Part shown: piece after piece, positions 55,932 to 64,000 of the stretch
Layout: the number at the start of each line of letters is the position of its first letter
How positions within the stretch are numbered: the stretch's first letter is position 1
Assembly (NCBI RefSeq): GCF_023555385.1
Contig: NZ_JAJSED010000001.1
Coordinates: 2,090,311 to 2,154,310 of the forward strand
Direction: 5' to 3'
Length of the DNA stretch: 64,000 bases
Source of the DNA: Guyparkeria hydrothermalis
Lineage (GTDB): Bacteria; Pseudomonadota; Gammaproteobacteria; Halothiobacillales; Halothiobacillaceae
Made by a program: the position numbers and the translations under genes
Notes under the pieces: generated by a model
Seen by the model: only the letters and a program-made list of their open reading frames with translations
Told to the model about the DNA's origin: nothing
The model's database searches: none

Positions 55932-56588
55932 CTAGAGCCTTTTCACAAAATACACGACCCCTGATCCGCCGAAGCGATTGAACAGCAGTCGTACGGGCCC
56001 CAGGTCGTTGCAAACTTCGAACCCCTGGCGCTGGTAGAACCGCTGAACGTGTGTCTCGCTGGACCAGGCATCGAGCGTGACCTGCCGGGCACCCTGCTCG
56101 CGCAAGTGGTCGATCGCCGCTTCGAGCAGGAGGCCGCCGAGCCCCTTCCCGCGGTACTCCGGTCGAATGATGAGCCGACTGACATAAGCGCCCTGCGCCG
56201 CCATCCAGCGCATGACAACCTCTGTCGCCAACCCGCGCGGCATGCTCTGAAACCAGCCGAATTCGCGCCGCATGCCTGACCAGGTCACACGCTGCGGCCC
56301 CTTGCCGTCGAGGTAGAACTGCAGGTAACCGACCAGCGCACCTTCGGCCCGCAGGAAGAGGATGCGCGAGTAGTCGACCGTCTCGGCGAAAATGCGGCGC
56401 TGGGTAACGGCCTCGCCGAGCAGCGGGCGGAAGACCGTCGGTCCCACCGCGGCCACCTGTCGTTCCTCGGCCGTGGGCGGGCGATCCCTGACCTGGTAGA
56501 CCTCGGCTCGTGTCGCTTGAGCGTCCACTTGTCGGCTAACGGATCGCTCCGGGAGCTCGCTCAACGCCGCGCTCGTGTCGGCCATCAT
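55932..56588 (-). CDS. GNAT family N-acetyltransferase
   Basis: Acetyl-CoA-dependent acetyltransferase of unknown substrate. The C-terminal half holds the GNAT core: VSRLIIRPEYRGKGLGGLLL with the acetyl-CoA loop RxxGxG, then TLDAWSSETHVQRFYQRQGFEV. The N-terminal 70 residues lack recognisable motifs. The start is set by AAGGA 6 nt before the tandem ATGs at 56588 and 56585; the frame is open further upstream without support. It lies between tRNA-Thr and ssrA, transcribed against both. Confidence 0.88.
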   Translation of the reverse strand: MMADTSAALSELPERSVSRQVDAQATRAEVYQVRDRPPTAEERQVAAVGPTVFRPLLGEAVTQRRIFAETVDYSRILFLRAEGALVGYLQFYLDGKGPQRVTWSGMRREFGWFQSMPRGLATEVVMRWMAAQGAYVSRLIIRPEYRGKGLGGLLLEAAIDHLREQGARQVTLDAWSSETHVQRFYQRQGFEVCNDLGPVRLLFNRFGGSGVVYFVKRL

Positions 56589-57101
56589 TGGTTGTCCTTC
56601 GCGGTAGTTGGTTGTCGTGACCGCCACCGTGACGACGGGCCATGATGGCCTCTCCCCGTGGTCGGGGTCGGGCCGGTTCAGTGCAGTGTCTCGCCCCTGT
56701 CCGGGTTCGCGACGCAACCCCCGGATGGATTCCACCGGGCCGTCGAGCGCCGAGCAGGAGCGGCGAAACAGGTTCGAGCAATGGCTGGTTAGTACCCCGG
56801 CCCCGGTCATGGTTCCCGTGAATTCAACACAGGGGCGCGGCGATACGTTCCGGCGCATCCCGACAAGGAATCGGGCATCCGGGTGCCTCAGTGCTGGCGA
56901 GGGGACACGGGTTTTTTGTGCCCGGTGCGGTAATGACCTAAACTGCGACGTCCAGAGCGCGGGCCGCCCCGACGGGCGTCGATGCGGAACTTCCCGCCCG
57001 TGCTCGGGTCTGATTCATCAGTGCCTGAACCTGGCGGCGTCATCGAGACGACTGCCGGGGACTTGAAATCTCGAGTGACGACCCAACACATGTAGCAAGC
57101 C
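56589..57101. other. Intergenic region upstream of ssrA
   Basis: 513 bp without a supported gene. A sigma-70-like pair TTGTGC (56916-56921), 17 bp, TAAACT (56939-56944) faces ssrA and would give a precursor leader of about 150 nt. A closer TTGAAA at 57063-57068 lacks a good -10. A 152-codon open frame on the + strand is GC-biased noise without known motifs. Confidence 0.45.
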
Positions 57102-57463
<362 letters not shown>

Positions 57464-57472
57464 AATCTCTGA

Positions 57473-57498
57473 AACCAGCCTCCGGGCTGGTTTTTTTT
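57473..57498 (+). terminator. Terminator of ssrA
   Basis: AACCAGCC-TCCG-GGCTGGTT stem running into eight T residues, 10 bp after the tmRNA 3' end. Confidence 0.93.
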
Positions 57499-57614
57499 GT
57501 GCCCGGTTGTCGACATGGCTACGGCCCCGTCGCGACAACGCTCCCCCCGCTGCTACGCTTGCATGCAGGCTCGCACGCGCGGCGGCCGTTTTCTTGCTGA
57601 AGGAGGGAGCGATC

Positions 57615-58919
57615 ATGACGACGAACGGGGGTCTGCTGGCTGATGCGCTGGCGAATCTCAAGCCGCTGATGGACGACGAGCGCATCTCGGAGGATGCGCG
57701 CCGGCGACTGTCCCAGCCCAACCGGATGGTCGAGGTTGAGATTCCGTTGCGCATGGACGACGGTTCGCTGAAGGTTTTTACCGGCTGGCGGTCGCTCTAC
57801 GACAACACCCGCGGGCCCGGCAAGGGCGGCATCCGTTTTCATCCTAGCGTCACCGGCGACGAGGTTGCGGCCCTCAGCTTCTGGATGGCCGTGAAATGCG
57901 CGGTGGTCGATCTGCCCTTCGGCGGCGCCAAGGGTGGCGTGTGCTGTGATCCCAAGCAACTGTCACGCCTGGAGCTCGAGCGGGTCTCGCGCGGCTACAT
58001 CCGCGCGTTGATCGATGTGCTGGGTCCGGACCGCGATATCCCGGCCCCTGATGTCAACACCAACGAGACCATCATGGGCTGGATGGCCGACGAGTATCGC
58101 CAGGCCGCCGGGCGCCACCAGCGCGGCGTGATCACGGGCAAGCCGCCCGGTCATGGCGGGTCGCTCGGTCGCACGGCGGCCACGGGTCGCGGGGCGCTCC
58201 AGGTGCTCAATATCTGGGAGCGGCGGCACGGCCGCGGCGATCAGCGCCCGCGCGTGGCCGTGCAGGGGTTCGGCAACGCCGGCTTCCATTTCGCGCGCCT
58301 CGCCCACGATGCCGGCTACCGCGTGGTGGCCGTCGCCGATTCGCGCGGGGCGATCTATCGCGAGGAGGGGCTCGATCCGCTGTCCATCTGGGAGCGAAAG
58401 CGCGAGTCCATGGATCTGTCCGGCGGAGTGTACTGCGAGGATTCGGTCTGTGCCGAGGTGGAGGTCGACAAGTTCAGCAACGAGGAGCTGCTGGCGATGG
58501 ATGTCGACGTGCTCGTGCTCGCCGCCCTGGAAAACGCGATCACCGAAAAGAACGTCGACTCGATCCGGGCGTCGACCATCCTCGAGATCGCCAACGGCCC
58601 GATCAACCACGCGGCGGACCGCAAGCTCTCGGCGCGGGGCGTGGACATCATCCCCGACGTGCTGGCAAACAGCGGCGGGGTGATCGTCAGCCACCTCGAG
58701 TGGGTGCAGAACCGCATGGGCGACTACTGGTCCGAGGAGGAGGTCGAGCGCCGTCTGGCCGAGCGCTTGGGCGAGCAGGCCGATCTGGTCTTCGAGCGGG
58801 CGGCAACCGAAAGCGAGACGCTGCGTTCGGCGGCCTACCGCCAGGGCATCGAGCGCATCGCCATGGCCATGGACGGGTTGGGCACCGAACGCTACTTCTG
58901 CGGCGATACCGGCCCCTGA
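57615..58919 (+). CDS. Glu/Leu/Phe/Val dehydrogenase family enzyme (glutamate dehydrogenase type)
   Basis: NAD(P)-dependent amino acid dehydrogenase, most likely glutamate dehydrogenase of the GudB/RocG-like group. Catalytic lysines are seen at Lys70 (RGPGKGGIRFHP), Lys94 (WMAVKCAVVDLPFGGAKGG) and Lys106 in the last motif. The Rossmann motif AVQGFGNAGFHFARL is in the second half, and DIIPDVLANSGGVIVSHLEW near the C-terminus. The 434-residue length fits hexameric enzymes. A strong AGGAGGGAG precedes the ATG at 57615. Monocistronic; coenzyme preference is not certain. Confidence 0.93.
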   Translation: MTTNGGLLADALANLKPLMDDERISEDARRRLSQPNRMVEVEIPLRMDDGSLKVFTGWRSLYDNTRGPGKGGIRFHPSVTGDEVAALSFWMAVKCAVVDLPFGGAKGGVCCDPKQLSRLELERVSRGYIRALIDVLGPDRDIPAPDVNTNETIMGWMADEYRQAAGRHQRGVITGKPPGHGGSLGRTAATGRGALQVLNIWERRHGRGDQRPRVAVQGFGNAGFHFARLAHDAGYRVVAVADSRGAIYREEGLDPLSIWERKRESMDLSGGVYCEDSVCAEVEVDKFSNEELLAMDVDVLVLAALENAITEKNVDSIRASTILEIANGPINHAADRKLSARGVDIIPDVLANSGGVIVSHLEWVQNRMGDYWSEEEVERRLAERLGEQADLVFERAATESETLRSAAYRQGIERIAMAMDGLGTERYFCGDTGP

Positions 58920-58925
58920 GCCTGC

Positions 58926-60167
58926 TTAGAAATAGTGGCGCCAGCGGACGGTGAGGCTCGCCGGCACGTGGCCGAATTCCGAGCGCGGCCGGCCATCGTC
59001 GGCGAGCCCCCGCCCGGAGGCGAACAGCAGCGAGACCAGCAGGTCGGACTCGTTGCTCAGTGACCAGGTCAGGTTCAGCTGGTGCAGCAGTGACGACTGC
59101 CGATCTCCCTGGTCGGTCCGCAGCGGGCTGGCCAGCAGGGTGTAGCTGCCGCGCAGCAGCGGTGTCAGATCCTTTTCCGCTCCGACCCCGAGCACCTGCC
59201 GGCCAAGGTGAGGAACGAGGCCGGGAGTGACCCCGTCTGCGGCGGTGAGCCCCGGCAGGGTGTCGGTCTGCCCGGCTCCCGCCCCGTTGTCGTACCACTC
59301 GGCGATTAGGAGCGTACCGTCGTCGAGCTGATAGTCGACACCGGCGACCCAGAACAGGTAGTCGTCTCGATCCTCGCCCGCACCGTGCCGTGTCGCCTCC
59401 ACACGCCAGCCCATCCCGCCGAGATCGCCCTCCAGACTCGCGCCGATGACGTTCGCCTCCCGGACCCGTCCGGCAAGCGTGGCGAGTGCCATGCCGTTGC
59501 CGAGCTGCCGTCGGTAGTGCAGCACGACGCTGTCTTCGGTCGATTCATCCTGCGGCGAGAGCACGTAGGCAAGCGTCAGCGCGGACAAGGGGCCGGGGTA
59601 CCAGTCGAATACGGCCGCATCGATGCCGGGCTTGAAGTCGGTGTCGAGATCGGTAGGGGTGAAGGCGCCGAAGACGTTCAAGGGTTGCCAGAATCGCCCG
59701 GCACCCCAGTCGATCGGCTGGCGGCCGACCGAGAACGCCAGATCATCGTGCCGCCAGCGATAGACGGCGCGGTCGAGTTCGTAGCCGACCCGGGTGCCAT
59801 CGTTGGGGTGGCCGCGGTCGATCCAGTCCTGCGACAGCGGCCGGTAGCGAAACCGGTCGGCGGTTGCCGTGGCATCGAGGGGCAGACCATTGCTGTGCAG
59901 GCGGCGGGTCTTCACGTGCAGCGACCAATCGCCGATCTCGGTGACGTCATCGAGCATCAGCCGCAGGCTCTGCTGGTCGGCATTCGGCCAGTCCTGATCG
60001 GCGGCGAGATCACCACTGTTCGGGTGGGCGATCGTGCCGAGCACGGCGGTGCGCGCGGTGAGATCGGCCGCTCCCGCCGGCGACAGGGAAAGCGCGAGAG
60101 CAAGTCCCGCGAATGGCCCGTGCAGGCTAAGCCAGGTCGGCCGGGTGCTCGGTTTCGATGCGTTCAT
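58926..60167 (-). CDS. Outer membrane beta-barrel protein of the ABC export cluster
   Basis: About 413 residues. A signal peptide (LHGPFAGLALALSLSPAGA) is followed by alternating amphipathic strands with many Trp/Tyr/Arg ends, and the C-terminus is RWRHYF with the terminal Phe typical of BAM substrates. Segments such as AFSVGRQPIDWGAGRFWQPL resemble a family of DUF1302/porin-like barrels, but I do not recognise a characterised member. Its start lies 41 nt inside the 3' end of the ATPase gene, so it is co-expressed with the ABC transporter. It may be the outer-membrane partner or recipient. Confidence 0.8.
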   Translation of the reverse strand: MNASKPSTRPTWLSLHGPFAGLALALSLSPAGAADLTARTAVLGTIAHPNSGDLAADQDWPNADQQSLRLMLDDVTEIGDWSLHVKTRRLHSNGLPLDATATADRFRYRPLSQDWIDRGHPNDGTRVGYELDRAVYRWRHDDLAFSVGRQPIDWGAGRFWQPLNVFGAFTPTDLDTDFKPGIDAAVFDWYPGPLSALTLAYVLSPQDESTEDSVVLHYRRQLGNGMALATLAGRVREANVIGASLEGDLGGMGWRVEATRHGAGEDRDDYLFWVAGVDYQLDDGTLLIAEWYDNGAGAGQTDTLPGLTAADGVTPGLVPHLGRQVLGVGAEKDLTPLLRGSYTLLASPLRTDQGDRQSSLLHQLNLTWSLSNESDLLVSLLFASGRGLADDGRPRSEFGHVPASLTVRWRHYF

Positions 60168-60837
60168 CACTGACGATGCGTCCGTCTCGCAGCTTGATGA
60201 TCCGTTCGGCACGCTCCATCACGCGCACGTCGTGGGTGGAGAACAGGAAGGTGGTGCCCTCCTCGTGGGAGAGGCGATGCATGATGTCGAGCAGGGCGGT
60301 GGCGTTCTCCGAGTCGAGGTTGGCGGTGGGTTCGTCGGCGAGTACCAGCCTTGGACCGGCCGCCAGGGCCCGGGCCACCGCCACTCGCTGCTGCTGGCCG
60401 CCGCTCAGGGCCGACGGACGGCGGCGCATCATCGTCTTCAGGCCGACCAGCTCGAGGTAGTGTTCGGCCCGCTCGCGCCGCTCGCCAGCCGGACGCCCCT
60501 GCAGCACCATCACCAGCTCGACGTTCTCTAGCGCGCTCAGGACCGGAACCAGGTTGTAGGCCTGGAAGACGAAGCCGAGCTCGAACAGGCGGAAGCCGGA
60601 CAGCCGTGCCTCGGGCAGGGCGGTCATCTCGGTGTCGTGCAGCCACACCCGTCCCTCGCTGGGCGCATCCAGTCCGCCGATCACGTTGAGCAGGGTGGTC
60701 TTGCCCGACCCCGACGGTCCCACCAGTGCGGCGAATTCGCCCGCTTCGACGTCAAGGTCGATGTCGGCCAGCGCGTGGACCGTGGTCTCGCCCTGCCGGT
60801 AGCGCTTGGCGATGCCTTCGAGTTTCAGCAATGACAT
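60127..60837 (-). CDS. ABC transporter ATPase, LolD/MacB type
   Basis: Cytoplasmic ATPase for the adjacent permeases. Walker A is GPSGSGKTT (about 38-46), the Q-loop is FVFQAYNLVPVLSALENVEL, the signature is LSGGQQQRVAVARAL, Walker B is LVLADEPTANLD and the H-loop is FLFSTHD. These features place it in the LolD/FtsE/MacB (type VII, mechanotransmission) group. It follows the permease by 73 bp, a gap filled by a 17-bp hairpin. Confidence 0.94.
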   Translation of the reverse strand: MSLLKLEGIAKRYRQGETTVHALADIDLDVEAGEFAALVGPSGSGKTTLLNVIGGLDAPSEGRVWLHDTEMTALPEARLSGFRLFELGFVFQAYNLVPVLSALENVELVMVLQGRPAGERRERAEHYLELVGLKTMMRRRPSALSGGQQQRVAVARALAAGPRLVLADEPTANLDSENATALLDIMHRLSHEEGTTFLFSTHDVRVMERAERIIKLRDGRIVSDERIETEHPADLA

Positions 60838-60860
60838 GAATCGATACTCCATTTGCTAAC

Positions 60861-60909
60861 GGGTGCCTCGAAGAACCGTAGCGAGCGCAGTAGGTTTTTC
60901 GAGGTACCC
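60861..60909 (-). repeat. 17-bp inverted repeat between permease and ATPase genes
   Basis: Arms 60861-60877 and 60893-60909 match at 15 of 17 positions and enclose a 15-nt loop. It starts 1 bp after the permease stop. On the - strand no T-tract follows, so it is not a classical terminator. It may be a REP-like repeat or an mRNA-stabilising stem setting different levels for permease and ATPase. Confidence 0.75.
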
Positions 60910-60910
60910 A

Positions 60911-62203
60911 TCATGTGCGCAGCGCCTCGACCGGCGTGACCCGCGATGCCTTGATCGCCGGGTAGATCCCGCTGATCAGCGTGGCGCCGAAGACGATGCC
61001 CGTCAGCTGGGCGACCCGCGCGAGCGACAGCTCGGTATGGATCACCGGGTCGATGAAGGTGCCCATCAGGGACGTGCCCTCGTCCATCAGGCCGGAGAGA
61101 TCAAGGCCATAGTGCGAGAACCACAGGTGGACTCCGCCGCCGACCACCCAGCCGGCCGCCACCGCGAGCAGCGCCAGCAGTAGCGATTCGCAGCAGACCA
61201 GCAGCAACAACTGGGTCCGTCCGATGCCCAAGGCTCGCAGCAGGCCGAACTCGCGGCTGCGTTCGAGCACGCTCATCAGCACGGTGTTCAGGATGCCGAA
61301 CACGACCATGATCAGGATCAGCGTCAGGAAGATGTAGTTGCCGGCATCGTCTATCAGGATGAATTGCACTAGCTGCGGCATCATTTCGCGCCAGTCGAGC
61401 ACCGCGATCGAGGCGGTGCCTACCGCCTGGTCGAGCCGGTGCTTCCACTCCGCCATCGTGGCGTCGTCGTCGAGGAAGATCGCAAAGCGCGTGACGGGAA
61501 GCGCATCGGCATCTGCCCCCTCACCGATCAGGAACTGGCGTGCCAGCGAGATATCGCCGAGCACGAGATAGTCGTCGAGTTCGTCGACGCCCGAATCGAA
61601 GACGCCGCGTACCCGGGCGAGCTGTGCCTGGGTGTCGCCCTGACGGTCGCCGGCCATCAGGACCACCTTGCCGCCGAGGTCGACCTTGAGTCGGTCGGCC
61701 ATGCCGTCGCCGATCACGATGCCGCGGCCATCCCCGGTCGCGAGCCACTCGCCCTCGACCAGCCGTGGCGCGAGGATGTCGCGGCGCCGGTCGTGGGTGG
61801 GGTCGATACCTTCGAAGGCCGCACCCAGCGAGTTGCGCGCGCTGCTGGCCAGTACCTGCAGCGAGATGCGCGGGTCGATCTCGCCGGGGACGGCCTGTCG
61901 ATCGAGGGTGCTGGCGATCGCGCGGCCGTCGGCCAGGTACTTGTGGTTCGCCGGGGCGGCGAGGTAGCCGGCCGGCTGCACCGTGAGGTGGCCCTCGCCT
62001 AGCTTGATCGCGTTGCGCACCATCGAGTTGTGGCTGCCGTCCTCCAGCCCGATCAGCAGTACCGCCAGGCCGAAGCCGACGGCGATCGAGGCCAGCGTGA
62101 TCAATGTCCGCCGCCGGTGCCGCCAGATATTGCGCCAGGCCAGCCTCAGCAGCATGCGCGCCGGAAGCCGTCCGTGGTGGAGGGTGGGCACGGATTCCTC
62201 CAT
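60911..62203 (-). CDS. ABC transporter permease, LolE/MacB-like (second of pair)
   Basis: A 430-residue inner-membrane permease. Membrane segment 1 is at about 30-52 (LITLASIAVGFGLAVLLIGL), a large periplasmic MacB-type core domain at about 55-285, and three segments at about 295-320, 340-365 and 390-415. The FtsX motif region is at the end (GIYPAIKASRVTPVEALRT). The conserved N-terminal RLAWRNIWRHRRRT is shared with the other permease. ATG 62203 overlaps the upstream stop by 1 nt, with GGAGG upstream. Confidence 0.92.
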   Translation of the reverse strand: MEESVPTLHHGRLPARMLLRLAWRNIWRHRRRTLITLASIAVGFGLAVLLIGLEDGSHNSMVRNAIKLGEGHLTVQPAGYLAAPANHKYLADGRAIASTLDRQAVPGEIDPRISLQVLASSARNSLGAAFEGIDPTHDRRRDILAPRLVEGEWLATGDGRGIVIGDGMADRLKVDLGGKVVLMAGDRQGDTQAQLARVRGVFDSGVDELDDYLVLGDISLARQFLIGEGADADALPVTRFAIFLDDDATMAEWKHRLDQAVGTASIAVLDWREMMPQLVQFILIDDAGNYIFLTLILIMVVFGILNTVLMSVLERSREFGLLRALGIGRTQLLLLVCCESLLLALLAVAAGWVVGGGVHLWFSHYGLDLSGLMDEGTSLMGTFIDPVIHTELSLARVAQLTGIVFGATLISGIYPAIKASRVTPVEALRT

Positions 62204-63513
62204 CACAGCACCTCCGCCGGCTTCAGTCGCGTGATACGCCAGGACGGGATCAGGGCGGCGATCAGGGTGATGAGGATCATCAGTCCGGCGGCATCGGCCA
62301 CGTGGCCGGCCACCAGGTGCAGCGGAATGACCGGGTCGAACACCATGCCGGCCCAGTCGTAGCCGTCGGGCAGGGCGGCCGAGAAGTCGATGCCGTCCTC
62401 GCCCAGCCACGCCACCACGCCGAGACCGCCGGCCACGCCGACTGCCATGGCCACTAGCGACAGGAAGAACGATTCGCACAGCACCATGGCCAACAGCCAG
62501 CGGCGCTTCATGCCGATGGCCAGCAGGATGCCGAACTCGTGGGTCCGCTCGTGGATGGCCATCAGCATGGTGTTGAGCACGCCCATCGAGGCGAGCGAGA
62601 TCACGATCAGGCCGATGATCAGCAGCATGGTCTCGCTCAGGGCGAGCATGTCGGCCACCGCCGGGTTGATCTCGCGCCAGTTGCGCACCGCGGCCGGCCC
62701 GCCGAGCTCGTCGAGCGGGCGGGCGTCGACCTGCCGGTCGACCATCTGTCGGATGCGCTGCTGCGTCTCGGCCAGTTGATTGGGCTGATCGACACGCACG
62801 GCCAGTTCGTGCACGCCCTCGTCCAGGTACATCAGGTCGCGGTAGGCGGTGATCGACATCAGCACGCCCATGCGGTCGAAGTCCGGCGTCAGGGGCTTCA
62901 AGACCCCGGCGACCCGGTAGAGGTCGTTGCCGATGCTGCCGTCGGCCGCCTGGGTGACCAGCACCAGTTCGCTGCCCGGTTCGAGCTGCATGTTCTTGGC
63001 CAGTTGCGCGCCGACCAGCACCTGGTGGCGGGGGCGGTCGTCGTCAGTCATCCGGTCGATGCTTGCCGTGCCGGCGCGCAGGTGGTCGAGCACCGTGGTG
63101 ACGCTGCGTTCGCGGGCTGGCTCGACCGCCTCGATCATCACCCCGTAGGAGGTCTGCTGCGAACTGGCCAGGCCGGCGGCATACAGGCGCGGGGCGGTAT
63201 GGATCCCGTCGACCTGTGCCTCGAGGCTCGCGGCCCAGTCGTTCGGCAGTGTCGCGTAGAGGTCCCGGTCGTCGATGAAGGCGTCGCGCTGGATCTGGAT
63301 GTGGCCGGTGGTGCGCTCGGTGGCCGAGGCGATCATCTGGTCGACCATGCCCTCGAGCAGGGCCGAGTAGAGGATCACCATGACCAGCCCGCCGGCGAGC
63401 GCCGAGATGGTCAGGCTGCTGCGGATCGGGTTGCGCCACAGGTTGCGCCAGGCTACGAATGCCAGCAGGGGCAGGCGGGTAAGGGCAGAGCCGTGGGCCA
63501 GCGGATGGGTCAT
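62203..63513 (-). CDS. ABC transporter permease, LolC/MacB-like (first of pair)
   Basis: A 436-residue paralogue of the neighbouring permease with the same plan: N-terminal FVAWRNLWRNPIRSSLTI before membrane segment 1, a periplasmic core at about 60-290, then three membrane segments and an FtsX end (SWRITRLKPAEVL). Two different permeases with one ATPase is the LolCDE arrangement. Here they belong to a distinct cluster with its own lipoprotein-sorting-type protein upstream (3-bp gap). Confidence 0.92.
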   Translation of the reverse strand: MTHPLAHGSALTRLPLLAFVAWRNLWRNPIRSSLTISALAGGLVMVILYSALLEGMVDQMIASATERTTGHIQIQRDAFIDDRDLYATLPNDWAASLEAQVDGIHTAPRLYAAGLASSQQTSYGVMIEAVEPARERSVTTVLDHLRAGTASIDRMTDDDRPRHQVLVGAQLAKNMQLEPGSELVLVTQAADGSIGNDLYRVAGVLKPLTPDFDRMGVLMSITAYRDLMYLDEGVHELAVRVDQPNQLAETQQRIRQMVDRQVDARPLDELGGPAAVRNWREINPAVADMLALSETMLLIIGLIVISLASMGVLNTMLMAIHERTHEFGILLAIGMKRRWLLAMVLCESFFLSLVAMAVGVAGGLGVVAWLGEDGIDFSAALPDGYDWAGMVFDPVIPLHLVAGHVADAAGLMILITLIAALIPSWRITRLKPAEVL

Positions 63514-63516
63514 GGG

Positions 63517-64000
63517 TCAGCGCCGGCGTTCGAGGTTCTGCAGCGAGAAGAACGAGCGTTCGATCGGTACGCCGAAGGTGATGTCCTGGTAGGTGATCAC
63601 CGTCGATTCGGTCGGCTTGTCCTCCGGTTGCAGTGTCAGGCGCATGGGCACGGCGCGGTTGTCGATCTGCTCGACCTTGTCGAAGGTCATGGTGCGCACC
63701 AGCTCGCCGGCCTCGTCATAGTAGCGACTGGTGATCGGGGCGAGCGTGTCCTGGTCGATTTCCAGTACGACCCGCCCCCAGACCACCGGTGCCTCGGGGC
63801 GGGGGATGGCGGTCAGTTCGTAGATGCGCCGACCGTCGCGCTCGCCCTCGAAGCTGATGGCGCTCTCGTAGTCGTCCTCGAAGTAGCTCTCGCGTACCAG
63901 GTCGTCGTTGGTGAAGTGACTGCCCATCCAGGAGCCGGACATCATGCTCGAGGGGATCTTGGTGACCCGGTCGATCTTGGGCAGGTAGTTCCAGATGTTC
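63517..64000 (-). CDS. Outer membrane lipoprotein-sorting protein (LolA-like), partial
   Basis: C-terminal 160 residues of a periplasmic protein of the lipoprotein-sorting (LolA/LolB-fold) family; the N-terminus lies beyond the window edge. The frame is open to base 64000 and reads IWNYLPKIDRVTKIPSSMM, then GSWMGSHFTNDDLVRES and YELTAIPRPEAPVVWGRV. These are typical of this group, which is usually paired with MacB-like ABC or RND exporters. It is the first visible gene of the export cluster. Confidence 0.88.
   Translation of the reverse strand, partial: NIWNYLPKIDRVTKIPSSMMSGSWMGSHFTNDDLVRESYFEDDYESAISFEGERDGRRIYELTAIPRPEAPVVWGRVVLEIDQDTLAPITSRYYDEAGELVRTMTFDKVEQIDNRAVPMRLTLQPEDKPTESTVITYQDITFGVPIERSFFSLQNLERRR

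Noticed and set aside
56608-57066. 152-codon + strand frame upstream of ssrA
   Set aside because: No ribosome-binding site, no motif, and composition of GC-biased noise. It also covers the likely ssrA promoter.

Overview
The window is one continuous piece of a GC-rich gammaproteobacterial chromosome. The markers are the LptD-SurA-PdxA-RsmA, PBP2-RodA-RlpA-DacC-LipB-LipA, PilB-PilC-PilD-CoaE and XerD-DsbC gene orders, a chromosomal tmRNA with the tag ANDDNYALAA, and UbiB/UbiJ. A phosphoribulokinase of the bacterial Calvin-cycle type points to an autotroph. Together with the gene content this suggests a sulfur-oxidising chemolithoautotroph of the Halothiobacillus/Guyparkeria kind, but the genus is an inference. 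No IS element, prophage, CRISPR array or rRNA operon was found.

Layout. 0-7 kb (+): bioF, an OmpA-type lipoprotein, a DUF192 protein (-), a tightly overlapping malic enzyme / 5'-3' exonuclease / rluE trio, and an unrecognised YqcI/YcgG-like protein. 7-13 kb: a membrane diguanylate cyclase (+) converges on phosphoribulokinase (-). A ygfZ-thiG-trmB-yrhK operon (-) follows, then ygfX (+). 13.7-20 kb (-): a class II LitR-like MerR regulator, a short LOV blue-light receptor, then pilB-pilC-pilD-coaE. 20-30 kb (-): adk-lptD-surA-pdxA-rsmA-pgl-apaG-apaH and an MFS transporter. 30-40 kb (+): ppa, then the cell-elongation and lipoate cluster mrdA-mrdB-mltB-rlpA-dacC-dat-DUF493-lipB-lipA. 40-47.5 kb: a YVTN beta-propeller protein (-), a porin (+), an NAD-binding protein, a chemoreceptor with a sigma-28 promoter, dsbC and xerD (all -). 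47.5-51 kb: a 640-bp intergenic region with a DnaA-box cluster, then acs and a cytochrome b561-type protein (+). 51-57.5 kb: pldA-ubiJ-ubiB (-), a CHAD protein (+), tRNA-Thr(CGU), a GNAT acetyltransferase (-) and ssrA (+). 57.5-64 kb: glutamate-type dehydrogenase (+), then a Lol-like ABC export cluster (-) that runs off the window.

Most genes are housekeeping. Four places stand out. (1) The whole 265-bp gap between mrdB (rodA) and mltB is a nested inverted-repeat element. It has a 32-bp basal stem that buries the mltB ribosome-binding site, two further long stems and a possible 14-bp loop-loop pairing. (2) A LitR/LOV light-sensing pair lies directly upstream of the type IV pilus assembly genes. 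(3) A cluster of DnaA boxes with an AT-rich stretch lies between xerD and acs. (4) An ABC exporter with two MacB-like permeases, a LolD-like ATPase, a LolA-like lipoprotein-sorting protein and a beta-barrel may be a dedicated envelope export machine.
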